Shown: positions 8,529 to 17,157 of the stretch, piece after piece
How the letters are laid out: each line of letters begins with the position of its first letter
Position numbering within the stretch: the stretch's first letter is position 1
Source: an uncultured bacterium
GTDB lineage: Bacteria; Cyanobacteriota; Vampirovibrionia; Gastranaerophilales; Gastranaerophilaceae
NCBI GenBank assembly: GCA_949283255.1
Contig: CASDRS010000007.1
Span: 21,884 to 85,883 of the forward strand
Reading direction: 5' to 3'
DNA: 64,000 nt
The notes under the pieces: generated by a model
Seen by the model: only the letters and a program-made list of their open reading frames with translations
Database searches by the model: none
What the model was told of the DNA's origin: nothing
Translations under genes and position numbers: made by a program

Positions 8529-8706
8529 TGGTGGGCATGAAGAGACTGTCTTGAGTCGCTCGCTATTAACGGCATTTCGGAACTGACCTACGTCAGCCCC
8601 TACAGCCTCAGCTCACTCCTCGCTCGAACTTGACAAGGCTCCGCCTTGTGGGAGTTCTCGTCTCTTTTGGGCAATAAAAAAGAAGTCATTAAGACTTCTT
8701 TTTAAA
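8529..8706 (-). repeat. Tandem repeat unit 1 containing a tRNA-Leu 3' end and terminator
   Basis: A 178-bp unit, almost identical to the next one. Read on the plus strand it starts with the 19 bases TGGTGGGCATGAAGAGACT, which are the CCA end, acceptor and part of the T-arm of the adjacent tRNA-Leu in complement. It continues into a GC-richer block with small hairpins (CTGAC/GTCAG, CAAGGC/GCCTTG) and ends with the same AGAAGTC/GACTTCT terminator that follows the real tRNA. Confidence 0.85.
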
Positions 8707-8885
8707 TGGTGGGCATGAAGAGACTGTCTTGAGTCGCTCGCTATTAACGGCATTTCGGAACTGACCTACGTCAGCCCCTACAGCCTCAGCTCGCTCCTCG
8801 CTCGAACTTGACAAGGCTCCGCCTTGTGGGAGTTCTCGTCTCTTTTTGACAATAAAAAAAGAAGTCATTAAGACTTCTTTTAAAA
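8707..8885 (-). repeat. Tandem repeat unit 2 containing a tRNA-Leu 3' end and terminator
   Basis: A 179-bp second copy, directly downstream (minus strand) of the real tRNA-Leu. Differences from unit 1 are a few substitutions (for example GCTCGCTCC against GCTCACTCC) and small changes at the terminator edge. Near its tRNA-proximal end, AAGAGACGAGAACTCCC on the minus strand is a close but not exact inverted-orientation copy of the T-arm complement AAGAGACTCGAACTCCC, so the block appears to be bounded by tRNA-derived inverted ends. Confidence 0.85.
8854..8880 (-). terminator. Terminator of tRNA-Leu(UAG)
   Basis: On the minus strand AAAGAAGTC, a short loop, then GACTTCTTT and a T-run, starting 6 nt after the encoded CCA of the tRNA. 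The same hairpin is repeated at about 8678-8702. Confidence 0.8.
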
Positions 8886-8967
8886 TGGTGGGCATGAAGA
8901 GACTCGAACTCCCATGCTTTCGCACTAGTTCCTAAGACTAGCGTGTCTACCATTCCACCACATGCCC
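8886..8967 (-). tRNA. tRNA-Leu (anticodon UAG)
   Basis: An 82-nt tRNA including an encoded CCA. Acceptor GGGCATG pairs with CATGCCC; the D-arm is GTGGAATGGTAGACAC, as usual for tRNA-Leu; the anticodon stem CTAGT/ACTAG encloses the loop CTTAGGA with anticodon TAG. The variable arm is short for a class II tRNA (TGCGAAAGCA) and the T-arm is GGGAGTTCGAGTCTC. Two partial copies of its 3' end lie directly downstream. Confidence 0.93.
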
Positions 8968-9019
8968 AAATTTAATTTTCAATCAGCCTGCCTGCTTCTC
9001 ACAAACAAACCGTATTATT

Positions 9020-9048
9020 AAATTACCCTAAACAAGACTGGATGTCAA
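9020..9048 (-). promoter_or_regulatory. Likely promoter of tRNA-Leu(UAG)
   Basis: Minus strand: consensus TTGACA (9043-9048), 17-nt spacer, TAATTT (9020-9025). The -10 is weak, but the -35 and spacing are good and the tRNA begins about 50 nt further on. Confidence 0.5.
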
Positions 9049-9056
9049 TAAAAATA

Positions 9057-9473
9057 TTATTGAAATAAAGGTTTCCCAAACATATAAATTTGTATAGCAC
9101 CCAAGTCTCTTTGCCAAGGCGTCTCTACATTTCTGTCGGAATTTACCAAATTCACGAAAAACAAATTCATATCAGCTTTTAATTTTGCTTTACTCTTGAA
9201 CATCGTTTTCGTTGTATGAACAAATTTCAAATAGATATCACCGGAATATGTCTTCAAAACTAAATAATCCGTGCCTTCCTGTGTTTCTATATCAACGTAG
9301 CGAATCTCACTTTTATAAAATCTTTCTTTTATTTTCGGCTTTTTGTTCCAATAAGTTTTTTCTAATACATAACACGTATTCCCTACACATTTTAACTTCT
9401 TTAAAGGAGCTGAACTGACTACGCCCATCAAAGCAAATATGCAAATAATTAATATAACAAAAAAATATTTCAT
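9057..9473 (-). CDS. Hypothetical secreted protein
   Basis: A 138-residue protein with a clear signal peptide (MKYFFVILIICIFALMGVVSSA), so exported across the inner membrane. The mature part starts with two cysteines (KCVGNTC) and is predicted to be a small mixed alpha/beta domain. I do not recognise the family. It is alone on its strand between tRNA-Leu and the peptide ABC ATPase gene. Confidence 0.75.
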   Translation of the reverse strand: MKYFFVILIICIFALMGVVSSAPLKKLKCVGNTCYVLEKTYWNKKPKIKERFYKSEIRYVDIETQEGTDYLVLKTYSGDIYLKFVHTTKTMFKSKAKLKADMNLFFVNLVNSDRNVETPWQRDLGAIQIYMFGKPLFQ

Positions 9474-9608
9474 AAAAAGTCCTTAATAAATGCAGCCTCT
9501 TAAAAGTCATCCAACCCAAATAAGTTTCTATTACTATTGTAACATTTATTAAGATTTTTATGTATATATTAAGATACAATGTAAACAAACGTTAAGAAAA
9601 TATAACAA

Positions 9609-10562
9609 TTACTTTTCCAAAAAACAAGCACATAAATGCCCTGAACGAACCTCACAAGAAGCAGGAACTTCTTGAGAACACGGTTCAAAAGCATACTTAC
9701 ATCTTGGATGAAATCTACACCCTGTTATATCTTGCTGAATAGATGGAGGCTGTCCTGCAATAGTCTCCAAACTTTTACCCCTATTTTCAGGAATAGAATT
9801 TAACAGAGCTTTTGAATAAGGATGCAAAGGACTCTTGAAAAATTCCTTAGCGGGAGCACTTTCAACAATTCTTCCGGCATACATAACTGACACATATTCA
9901 GCATACTCCCTAACTAAAGCCAAATCATGAGTTATCAACAAAACCGCAGTATTTCTCTCATTTTTAATTTTAGTTATTAAATCCATTATTTGAGCCTGTA
10001 TAGTTACATCCAATGCTGTCGTAGGCTCATCTGCTATCAAAACCTCTGCGTTACAAGCCAACGCCATCGCAATTATAGCTCTTTGTTTCATTCCGCCCGA
10101 AAGCTCATGCGGATAAGACTGCATACGCGCGCTTGCACAAGGGATTTGAACGGCTTCCAAAGCTTCTATAGCTTTTTTCTTCGCCTCAACACCTCTTAAG
10201 GCCTGATGTATTTTTATAACTTCCAACAACTGATCACCTATAGTAAACAAAGGATCTAAAGAAGTCATTGGGTCTTGAGGAATCAATGCAATCTTTTTGC
10301 CTCTGATTTTTTGCATTTCTCGATTTGAATACTCAAGCAAATTAGCTCCACCATAATTAATCACACCCGAAGTGATACGAGCCCTTTTTGGAAGCAATCC
10401 TAAAATACTCATTGCACTAAGAGTCTTTCCACAGCCTGATTCGCCAACAAGAGCGTGAGTTTTTCCTGCTTCAAGAGAAAAAGACACATCCCACAAAGCT
10501 TGCCGAAAACCGCATTCCAAATCAAAACCTAAACCAAGTCCCTTTACATCGATAATATTCAT
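9609..10562 (-). CDS. Peptide/nickel-type ABC transporter ATPase (OppD/DppD family)
   Basis: ATP-hydrolysing subunit of a dipeptide, oligopeptide or nickel importer. Walker A GESGCGKT, signature LSGGMKQR, Walker B VLIADEPTTALD and the H-loop LLITHD are all intact. The C-terminal OPP motif with Cys spacing CRFHPRCKYAFEPC is typical of OppD/DppD. The start at 10562 (MNIIDVKGL) is preferred: a TATAAT box ends 6 nt before it, so the upstream in-frame ATG would lie in the promoter. No permease or binding protein lies nearby, so its partners must be elsewhere. The mRNA is predicted to be leaderless. Confidence 0.9.
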   Translation of the reverse strand: MNIIDVKGLGLGFDLECGFRQALWDVSFSLEAGKTHALVGESGCGKTLSAMSILGLLPKRARITSGVINYGGANLLEYSNREMQKIRGKKIALIPQDPMTSLDPLFTIGDQLLEVIKIHQALRGVEAKKKAIEALEAVQIPCASARMQSYPHELSGGMKQRAIIAMALACNAEVLIADEPTTALDVTIQAQIMDLITKIKNERNTAVLLITHDLALVREYAEYVSVMYAGRIVESAPAKEFFKSPLHPYSKALLNSIPENRGKSLETIAGQPPSIQQDITGCRFHPRCKYAFEPCSQEVPASCEVRSGHLCACFLEK

Positions 10563-10568
10563 AAGCAC

Positions 10569-10574
10569 ATTATA
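10569..10574 (-). promoter_or_regulatory. -10 box of the peptide ABC ATPase gene, leaderless
   Basis: TATAAT on the minus strand, six bases (GTGCTT) before the ATG at 10562, with no Shine-Dalgarno sequence. Transcription should begin at or next to the A of the start codon. Confidence 0.6.
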
Positions 10575-10620
10575 CAACAGAATGCTCAATTTTGAATAGA
10601 ACAACTGAACAATTACCAAT

Positions 10621-10681
10621 TGTAACAAAATCTTAACAGAAGAGATAAAATATTAAAGAACCGCACCAAATAAGCCGTTAA
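10621..10681 (+). promoter_or_regulatory. Sigma-28-type promoter with upstream conserved box
   Basis: TAAA (10654-10657), 16 bases, GCCGTTAA (10674-10681): close to the flagellar sigma factor (FliA/SigD) consensus TAAA-N15-16-GCCGATAA. Thirty-three bases upstream of TAAA starts TGTAACAAAATCTTAACA. The promoter of the related gene at 42648 has the same two elements at the same distance. Confidence 0.75.
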
Positions 10682-10720
10682 CAGTAGAGTAACGAAATTG
10701 AAAGGAAAAAGACACTTACT

Positions 10721-13012
10721 ATGGGAATGGCAGCATCACAAGCTAGATTATTATCAATTACCTCTCGTATGTCTGACAACGAACTGAGAGCGCAATTGAT
10801 TAATAATGCAAAAATGAGACTCACTACTGACAGTTCAAAAATCAGTGATGAGTATATTGCTGCTTTAAACCAGACACAGTTAATGTTTAGCAACTTTGAT
10901 ACAGTAGGAAATGAACAATATCAAGATTTAACATTTAATTCATTGACAGCATACAGTTCTTATAACAACCAATATGGTATTGTTAACAGTGCTGGAGAAT
11001 TGTTAGTATCAGGAACTGATGCAGCAAACTTTGAAAAAGCCGGCAATCTTGAGAATTTCCTAGAATTATACGGATTAACAAAAGATACAACATACTTTGA
11101 AAAGAACAAACTTGATACAGTTGGGTATTATGATGATTTTGGGGTATGGCAAGATCTTGGAGTAACCATGGGAGATATGCAAGACATCTACGAAGGTAAC
11201 GTAGACAGTAAAGGTATTGAGCACTATGGATATGAAGAATCTCTAAACTCCGCTGAATATTCTGCATATGAAAGCCTTGTAAACGATTATAGAACCGCTA
11301 AGACAGCTTATAAAACAACAATTACAGAACAAATGAACAATTTCATGGATGGTACTTTAGCAGTAAGCGGTAGTACCTTAATGGCTGGCGGTAAAAACTT
11401 TGAAACATTATACAATGAAGTTAACTCACTGCAATTGAATGCAGACGGAACATTTGATCACGGAACCATTGACAAATACAGAAATTACATGAAAGAATTA
11501 ATGGGTCAATTAGGGGTTAATCTTGATGCTGGAGCTTCTGCATCGAAATTCCTAAAAGAAGACACAGGAAACGTATTTGTAAATGGTATAAAGAGTAACT
11601 ACATTCTTTGTAATTCAAGCAATATTGGTCAAGCCGTATCCGAATACAGCTATTCACCAAAGACATACGGATATGCAAAAGTTGACGATAACGGGAATAT
11701 CGTAGGTGTAATTACAAACACTAGCGGACTTGCTTACGTAACAGAACAACCTGACTCTGTACTTAGTGGAACAGAAGCTTACATTGACGGACTTGGCACA
11801 AGATATATCTATAACACACCGGTTATAGGTTCTGATACGTATAATAAAATAAAAATTCCTGATGACGAATACTCTTATAAACCTCTTTACTATTACGAAG
11901 TAGATGCATCAAAATATGATGCAAGCAAGGGCTTTACACGTCTTGAGGGTACAGAAACAAAATACTATATGTATGCAACAACAGATTCATACGAAGGCAA
12001 CCAAAACGACCTTATCCCGTATGAAATAACTGATATACTTGGAAATTCTAATCCTTGCATCATTGAAAAGACAACTATATTAGATGATGAAGGTGCATTA
12101 GATGCTTTGAAATATATGTATGATTACTTTAAAAATAATGCTCTGATAAACCTCGATGAGCAAGTATTCCTAAAAAATGACCCAACAGCAAGCGAACAAT
12201 ATAAAAAATATACAGAAGCCGCAAAAAATCTAGCAGAATTTATTTATGGTAAAACAAATGCAGCAGAGATTTCGCCAATATATTATGATTACTTAGATGA
12301 TCCAAGCTGGGTATTATCAGAAAACCACGCTTATCAAACTCTAAGCTATGATTATACATACACACAAAAAGACGAAAACGGTAATGAAACAGAAGTAACA
12401 AAACAATTTGTAAGCCAAGACATAGACAGGACACACTATAATCCATATACATTCCCTACAACCACAACACCGGTTACAGTCACAGAAATTGGCGGAGTTG
12501 AATACCCTGTTAGCTACCAAGCTGTAAAAGATGTCTTCTTAATCGAATGCATGTTAGAGCATTACGGGGAACCAAATTATACTTGGATAGATAAAAATAA
12601 TCCTGACGAAAATGCAGACGCAAAAGCTCAATGGTATACAAACTTATACCAGAGAATGGAGGAAGGATACAAAGAAATTCCAACTAATCTAATGGGCAGC
12701 CAAGAATGGATGCAATTTGCATTTGAGAGCGGATTGGTACATATGGAACAGGTAGATAAATCAAACAAATGGGTTTCTACAATGTATTCAAACTGTAGTA
12801 ACATTACAGAAAGTACCGTTGATGTAGATATAACAGTTGCAGAAGCAAAATACAACAGAGAAATGAACAAAATTGAAGCAAAAGATAAACAATATGATCT
12901 TGAGCTTAAGAATATAGATACAGAACACAATTCACTACAAACCGAATATGATTCAATAAAATCGGTAATAGATAAAAACGTAGAACGAAACTTCAAGATG
13001 TTCCAAGCATAA
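10721..13012 (+). CDS. Large orphan protein of the MGMxASQARLL family, sigma-28-controlled
   Basis: A 763-residue protein, acidic and rich in Tyr, Asn and Asp. The N-terminus MGMAASQARLLSITSRMSDN has no signal peptide and is predicted helical. The middle is Tyr/Asn-rich and looks like an extracellular domain. The C-terminal 60 residues form a coiled coil (EAKYNREMNKIEAKDKQYDL... then DKNVERNFKMF). Both ends match the protein at 42648-44678 while the middles differ. Flagellar axial proteins likewise have conserved helical ends around variable middles and are often sigma-28 controlled, so export by a flagellar-type route is possible but unproven. I know no function for the family. Confidence 0.9.
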   Translation: MGMAASQARLLSITSRMSDNELRAQLINNAKMRLTTDSSKISDEYIAALNQTQLMFSNFDTVGNEQYQDLTFNSLTAYSSYNNQYGIVNSAGELLVSGTDAANFEKAGNLENFLELYGLTKDTTYFEKNKLDTVGYYDDFGVWQDLGVTMGDMQDIYEGNVDSKGIEHYGYEESLNSAEYSAYESLVNDYRTAKTAYKTTITEQMNNFMDGTLAVSGSTLMAGGKNFETLYNEVNSLQLNADGTFDHGTIDKYRNYMKELMGQLGVNLDAGASASKFLKEDTGNVFVNGIKSNYILCNSSNIGQAVSEYSYSPKTYGYAKVDDNGNIVGVITNTSGLAYVTEQPDSVLSGTEAYIDGLGTRYIYNTPVIGSDTYNKIKIPDDEYSYKPLYYYEVDASKYDASKGFTRLEGTETKYYMYATTDSYEGNQNDLIPYEITDILGNSNPCIIEKTTILDDEGALDALKYMYDYFKNNALINLDEQVFLKNDPTASEQYKKYTEAAKNLAEFIYGKTNAAEISPIYYDYLDDPSWVLSENHAYQTLSYDYTYTQKDENGNETEVTKQFVSQDIDRTHYNPYTFPTTTTPVTVTEIGGVEYPVSYQAVKDVFLIECMLEHYGEPNYTWIDKNNPDENADAKAQWYTNLYQRMEEGYKEIPTNLMGSQEWMQFAFESGLVHMEQVDKSNKWVSTMYSNCSNITESTVDVDITVAEAKYNREMNKIEAKDKQYDLELKNIDTEHNSLQTEYDSIKSVIDKNVERNFKMFQA

Positions 13013-13050
13013 AAAAAGGTTCCTAAAAGAAAATAAAAGGAACCTTTTTT
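13011..13050. terminator. Bidirectional terminator
   Basis: AAAAAAGGTTCC and GGAACCTTTTTT enclose a 15-base AT-rich loop. It lies between two convergent genes and has A- and T-runs on both sides, so it can serve both. Confidence 0.85.
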
Positions 13051-13071
13051 ATTTATAAAATTAACAAACTA

Positions 13072-14445
13072 CTATCTAGAACAAATAACTCTTGCAGCTT
13101 GAACACCTGAAGCAGAAGCCTGAATCAAACCTCTTGTAACACCGGCACCATCACCTATTGCAAACAGATTTTTTACACCCTCAGTTTCCAATTCATTTGT
13201 CAACTTAACTCTAGCTGAATAGAATTTAACTTCAATACCATATAATAAAGTATATCGCGAAGCTGTACCAGGAGCAATTTTATCAAGAGCATAAAGCATC
13301 TCAATAATACTTGTCATCTGTCTGTAAGGAATAACCAAACTCAAATCTCCAGGAGTAGCACAACTCAAAGTAGGAGTTAAAATGCTTGCCTTAATTCTTT
13401 CAGGAGTAGATCTGCGCCCGTCTAAAAGATCACCGAAGCGTTGAACCAAAATTCCGCCACCAAGCATATTAGCAAGACTTGCTATATGCTGACCATACTG
13501 AATAGGTTCCTTAAAAGGTTCAGTAAACTTTTCACTTACCAACAAAGCAAAATTTGTATTATTAGTAGTTTTTTCAGCATAACTATGACCATTAACGGTA
13601 GCAATACCATTATAATTTTCCTGAACAACTTCTCCGTTAGGGTTCATACAAAAAGTCCTAACTTCATCACCAAATGTTGGAGAATGGTAAACTAATTTTG
13701 ATTCATACAATTTAGAAGTTAAAGGCTCAAAAACCGGAGCTGGAAGCTCAACACGAACACCAACATCAACAGCATTATTAACCATACCGATTTTATTTTT
13801 GCTAAATTCCTTAGTAAGCCAATCCGCACCTTCACGTCCAGGAGCGATAATTGTATACTCGGCACGAATTTCTTCACCGTTATCAAGAACCAAGCCTTTT
13901 ACCTGTTCACACTCAACAATCAAATTTTTTGCAGAGACATCATTGCGAATTTCAATTTTCTTTTCCAAATAATCCTGCATATTTTTCAATACATTAAGAC
14001 TTCTTTCAGTTCCCAAATGACGAACAGGAGAATGTACCAACTTTAATTCAGCAAGAGAAGCCATTCTTTCAATTTCGCGAAAAACTTTCATATCAGTCCC
14101 AAATACTTCTTCAGTAGCACCGAATTTCAAATAAAGCTGATCAGCATACTCAATCAAATCTTCAACTTTTTCACGAGACATATAATCATCCAAATGTCCG
14201 CCAACATCAGGAGTTAACGTAAGCTTTCCGTCAGAAAACGCACCTGCTCCGCCCCAACCGCATAACAGTCCACACTTTTTGCAGTTAGGACACTTTGCAT
14301 AACCTTCTCTCAAAAGACACTTTCTCTTTTCAATCCTATCACCTTTTTCAATTAAAATAACTTTCCAGTCAGGTTTCAGTTTAGTAATCTCTAAAGCTGC
14401 AAATATACCAGCAGGGCCTGCTCCAACTATTGCTACGTTATACAT
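13072..14445 (-). CDS. FAD-dependent dehydrogenase (COG2509 type)
   Basis: A 457-residue flavoprotein. The start at 14445 (MYNVAIVGAGPAG) is chosen because GAGGA lies 8 nt upstream; an earlier in-frame ATG at 14472 adds nine residues without a ribosome binding site. The N-terminal GAGPAG dinucleotide fold is followed by a Cys cluster CPNCKKCGLLCG and the family-typical GWGGAGAFSDGKL. The C-terminal FAD contact FAIGDGAGVTRGLIQA is present. The substrate of this family is not established. Confidence 0.88.
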   Translation of the reverse strand: MYNVAIVGAGPAGIFAALEITKLKPDWKVILIEKGDRIEKRKCLLREGYAKCPNCKKCGLLCGWGGAGAFSDGKLTLTPDVGGHLDDYMSREKVEDLIEYADQLYLKFGATEEVFGTDMKVFREIERMASLAELKLVHSPVRHLGTERSLNVLKNMQDYLEKKIEIRNDVSAKNLIVECEQVKGLVLDNGEEIRAEYTIIAPGREGADWLTKEFSKNKIGMVNNAVDVGVRVELPAPVFEPLTSKLYESKLVYHSPTFGDEVRTFCMNPNGEVVQENYNGIATVNGHSYAEKTTNNTNFALLVSEKFTEPFKEPIQYGQHIASLANMLGGGILVQRFGDLLDGRRSTPERIKASILTPTLSCATPGDLSLVIPYRQMTSIIEMLYALDKIAPGTASRYTLLYGIEVKFYSARVKLTNELETEGVKNLFAIGDGAGVTRGLIQASASGVQAARVICSR

Positions 14446-14526
14446 TATTAATTCCTCATAAATTACACACAACCAGAAAAATATACACTAAACATATTTT
14501 AAATAAAAGAGTTTGTGAAGAATTTG

Positions 14527-15225
14527 TTAAACTCCAGCCAACTTAGGCTTTCTTCCGCAAGATTTATCCTCATCACAAAAACCGAGTCTTTCACACTTCG
14601 GAACCAAATAAGGTTTCAACCAAGCCTCTTCAGCAACCAAAGCATCACACATTTCTTTAACTAATAATCTTATTTCATACTGTGCTCTGGTACACAATCT
14701 CAAATTTGCCAAATGAATCATCTCACGCAAATTCAAACTTGCAACCATAGAACTTGCTGTAGCGTTAGGCAAAACAGCTCTCGCATCTTCTGCAGGAATA
14801 CCAGCCTCGATAAATTCCTGATACTTGTCAGAAATTTCACCCATAAATGAAACAAATTTTTCTTTTAATTCAGGATTTTTTTCAATAGTCGGAGGAATAA
14901 TAAAGTCGAACTGCCCTTTTTCCTTAACATATCTCTGAGACTTTTGAGAAAAAGACATATGTCTGTGACGAACCAACTGATGAGTACAAGCTCTTGATAC
15001 ATTAGCAATAGCAAAAGTAACCTGTATATGCTCAATAGTTGAATAATGACCTGATGAGATTACCCTCTCTATAAGCTTTAACATTTTTTCTTCATCATCC
15101 GTACTATTATAGATATTAATCGGATAATCAGCACTATAGCAAGTTCTACACGCTGTATATACAGTCTTCAACATATTATTTGGCTTTGATATTAAATTAA
15201 CAACAGGTTTATTATTATTACTCAT
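14527..15225 (-). CDS. thyX: Flavin-dependent thymidylate synthase
   Basis: Makes dTMP from dUMP using methylene-tetrahydrofolate, FAD and NADPH. The ThyX signature RHRHMSFSQKSQR (the RHRxxSxxxxSxR motif) is intact, as is the C-terminal NLREMIHLANLRLCTRAQYEIR substrate region. It is 232 residues long, normal for ThyX. It has a single-gene context, followed downstream by no obvious partner. Confidence 0.96.
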   Translation of the reverse strand: MSNNNKPVVNLISKPNNMLKTVYTACRTCYSADYPINIYNSTDDEEKMLKLIERVISSGHYSTIEHIQVTFAIANVSRACTHQLVRHRHMSFSQKSQRYVKEKGQFDFIIPPTIEKNPELKEKFVSFMGEISDKYQEFIEAGIPAEDARAVLPNATASSMVASLNLREMIHLANLRLCTRAQYEIRLLVKEMCDALVAEEAWLKPYLVPKCERLGFCDEDKSCGRKPKLAGV

Positions 15226-15297
15226 CTCTATCCCCCTACTTTAAAACTTATTATATATTAATTAAGCTCCGGAAGCCATCAATTTACATTTTGCAAT

Positions 15298-15331
15298 AAA
15301 AAAGCACTGCATTAATCAGCAGTGCTCTTTT
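15298..15331 (-). terminator. Terminator of rpmE
   Basis: On the minus strand AGCACTGC, an 8-nt loop, GCAGTGCT and TTTTT, 17 nt after the rpmE stop codon. Confidence 0.85.
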
Positions 15332-15347
15332 AATATAAATTAAAAAC

Positions 15348-15548
15348 TTACTTGTTACCGTAACGTTTGTTAAATCTTTCAACTCTACCTTCAGAGTCAA
15401 GGATTTTTTGTTGACCGGTATAGAATGGGTGACACTTGTTGCAAATTTCAACAGTGATGTTGTCAACTACAGAACCGGTTTCGATTTCGTTACCGCAAAC
15501 ACATTTGATAACTGTTTTCTTATAATCTGGATGAATTCCGTCTTTCAT
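15348..15548 (-). CDS. rpmE: 50S ribosomal protein L31 (zinc-binding type)
   Basis: A 66-residue protein with the L31 sequence [20 protein letters not shown] and the zinc ligands CxC (16,18) and CxxC (36,39; [14 protein letters not shown]). This is the C+ form that depends on zinc. Ribosome binding site AAAGAGG lies upstream. It stands alone with its own terminator. Confidence 0.97.
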   Translation of the reverse strand: MKDGIHPDYKKTVIKCVCGNEIETGSVVDNITVEICNKCHPFYTGQQKILDSEGRVERFNKRYGNK

Positions 15549-15649
15549 TTTTAAACCTCTTTCTTTATGCTCAAGATTCCAAACTTGATATTATAATTCG
15601 ACTGATAATATGCTAGCATACACATAAAATAATCGCAAGAGGCAAATTA

Positions 15650-16063
15650 TTATCTCTTAACAATCGACTTGATAATATCAGAGAACCAAGGTAAATACGA
15701 ATACATTCCTAAAAATGCGGTAACTGTCATATATATAATTACAGAATATAAAAATATCTGCATAATAGAATATCCGTATAGAATAGGAGCGTTAAAAAGA
15801 AAAACTAACTGAGCTACAGGAGTATTGATAAACGGCACATGAGTAATAACCTCATACAACCACCAAAAAATATAATTACAAATAACATATCCTAAGCTCA
15901 AGAAAATTGATAAATAGCAATGATATGAAGTAAATCTGGTAGGAGCAGACTTCGTCAGCTGTCCTATCAGAAGCCAAACGAACCCAGCAAGTCCCATCGT
16001 GGGGTAAGTAAGACCTGAAACAATACGTTCTATTACATAAGGTTGATGAGATTCATCATACAT
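15650..16063 (-). CDS. Four-helix membrane protein, possibly Tic20-like
   Basis: A 137-residue integral membrane protein with about four hydrophobic segments (near residues 20-36, 47-70, 82-100, 104-124). The order of the segments, the RFTSYHCYLSIFLSL stretch and the C-terminal SYLPWFSDIIK are reminiscent of cyanobacterial Tic20-like proteins, but the match by eye is weak. It starts 6 nt after the TPR gene, so the two are co-transcribed. Confidence 0.7.
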   Translation of the reverse strand: MYDESHQPYVIERIVSGLTYPTMGLAGFVWLLIGQLTKSAPTRFTSYHCYLSIFLSLGYVICNYIFWWLYEVITHVPFINTPVAQLVFLFNAPILYGYSIMQIFLYSVIIYMTVTAFLGMYSYLPWFSDIIKSIVKR

Positions 16064-16069
16064 ATTTAA

Positions 16070-17131
16070 CTATACCTTCTCGTTATTTCTCTTTTTATCA
16101 ATATATTCATCAAGAACCTGTTGATAAACAAGCTTGTGCTCATCATTATCAGGCTCAAGCTTTATAGCCGCTCTATAAGCAGCGATAGCTTTTTCGATAT
16201 CACCTTGCAAATAATGGCCGTTACCTAAAAGCAAATAAGTTCCAGCATCATTCGGAGCAAACTGTAAAGTCTTTTTATACAAATTTACAGCCTCATCAAG
16301 ACGTCCCATATTTGCATATAAATTAGCTAAAAGTTGGTATGCATTAACTTTTTTCGGTTCAATATTAATAGCTTTTTTATACATTTCAATTGCCATATCA
16401 TATTCACCAAACTCAGAAAGGGAAATAGCATAACAAATATAAGCTCTATAGTTATTCCCTTCCATAGCAAGAGCTTTTTCAAAATAAGAATAAGCTTTTT
16501 CTCTTTCCTTCATAAGAGTTAAAGTATTACCAATACAAATAGCAACAATTTTATTATCTAGATTTAGAGCAAAAACCCTCTTGTACAATTCAAGCGCTGT
16601 CTCATAATCGAACAACTTAAAGCAAACATTACCCATATCAACTAAAGCGGTAATATTTTCAGGATCAAGTGATAATGCTTTTTCATAATAAGCTTTTGAC
16701 TCAATATAATCCTCATTATCCTGATAAAGAAGCGCAATAGCGTTGTAAATTTCAGGATTAACAGAATTCAAATCAACAGCTCTATTATAGTAAAATAAAG
16801 CTTTAGAAAAGTTTTTCCACTCAGCAAAAACGTTACCGATATTGTAATATATCAAATAATTCTTAGGATTTATATCCAACGCACGGTTGTAGTAAGAAAG
16901 AGACTTACGAAAATCCTTCTCATAAAACCACATTGTCCCCATTCCAACAAGAGCCTGGACATCATTAGGATCAATTGCCAAAATACTTTCAAGAACAGAC
17001 ATTACTTTGTCATAATCCTGCATTTCCATATACAATCTTGAAAGCTTGTGATAATTAGAAAGCTCCTTAGGATCTTTTGACATAGCTACAATAGTTTCAT
17101 TAATCTGCTTCTCTAATTCTAGTTTTTCCAT
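16070..17131 (-). CDS. TPR-repeat protein
   Basis: A 353-residue soluble protein made almost entirely of about nine tetratricopeptide repeats (for example NYLIYYNIGNVFAEWKNFSKA, EIYNAIALLYQDNEDYIESKA). It has no signal peptide or membrane segment. TPR arrays act as protein-protein scaffolds; the partner is unknown. It lies between rsfS upstream (26 nt) and a membrane protein gene downstream (6 nt), likely in one transcript. Confidence 0.9.
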   Translation of the reverse strand: MEKLELEKQINETIVAMSKDPKELSNYHKLSRLYMEMQDYDKVMSVLESILAIDPNDVQALVGMGTMWFYEKDFRKSLSYYNRALDINPKNYLIYYNIGNVFAEWKNFSKALFYYNRAVDLNSVNPEIYNAIALLYQDNEDYIESKAYYEKALSLDPENITALVDMGNVCFKLFDYETALELYKRVFALNLDNKIVAICIGNTLTLMKEREKAYSYFEKALAMEGNNYRAYICYAISLSEFGEYDMAIEMYKKAINIEPKKVNAYQLLANLYANMGRLDEAVNLYKKTLQFAPNDAGTYLLLGNGHYLQGDIEKAIAAYRAAIKLEPDNDEHKLVYQQVLDEYIDKKRNNEKV

Positions 17132-17157
17132 AATTTATCTCTCTCTTTTAAACAACA

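Noticed and set aside
8529..8885. CRISPR array
   Set aside because: Repeat period is about 178 bp with nearly identical units, not short repeats with unique spacers, and there are no cas genes.
8689..8925. 78-residue minus-strand ORF over the tandem repeats
   Set aside because: It spans the repeat, the terminator and part of tRNA-Leu; composition is that of the repeat, with no ribosome binding site.
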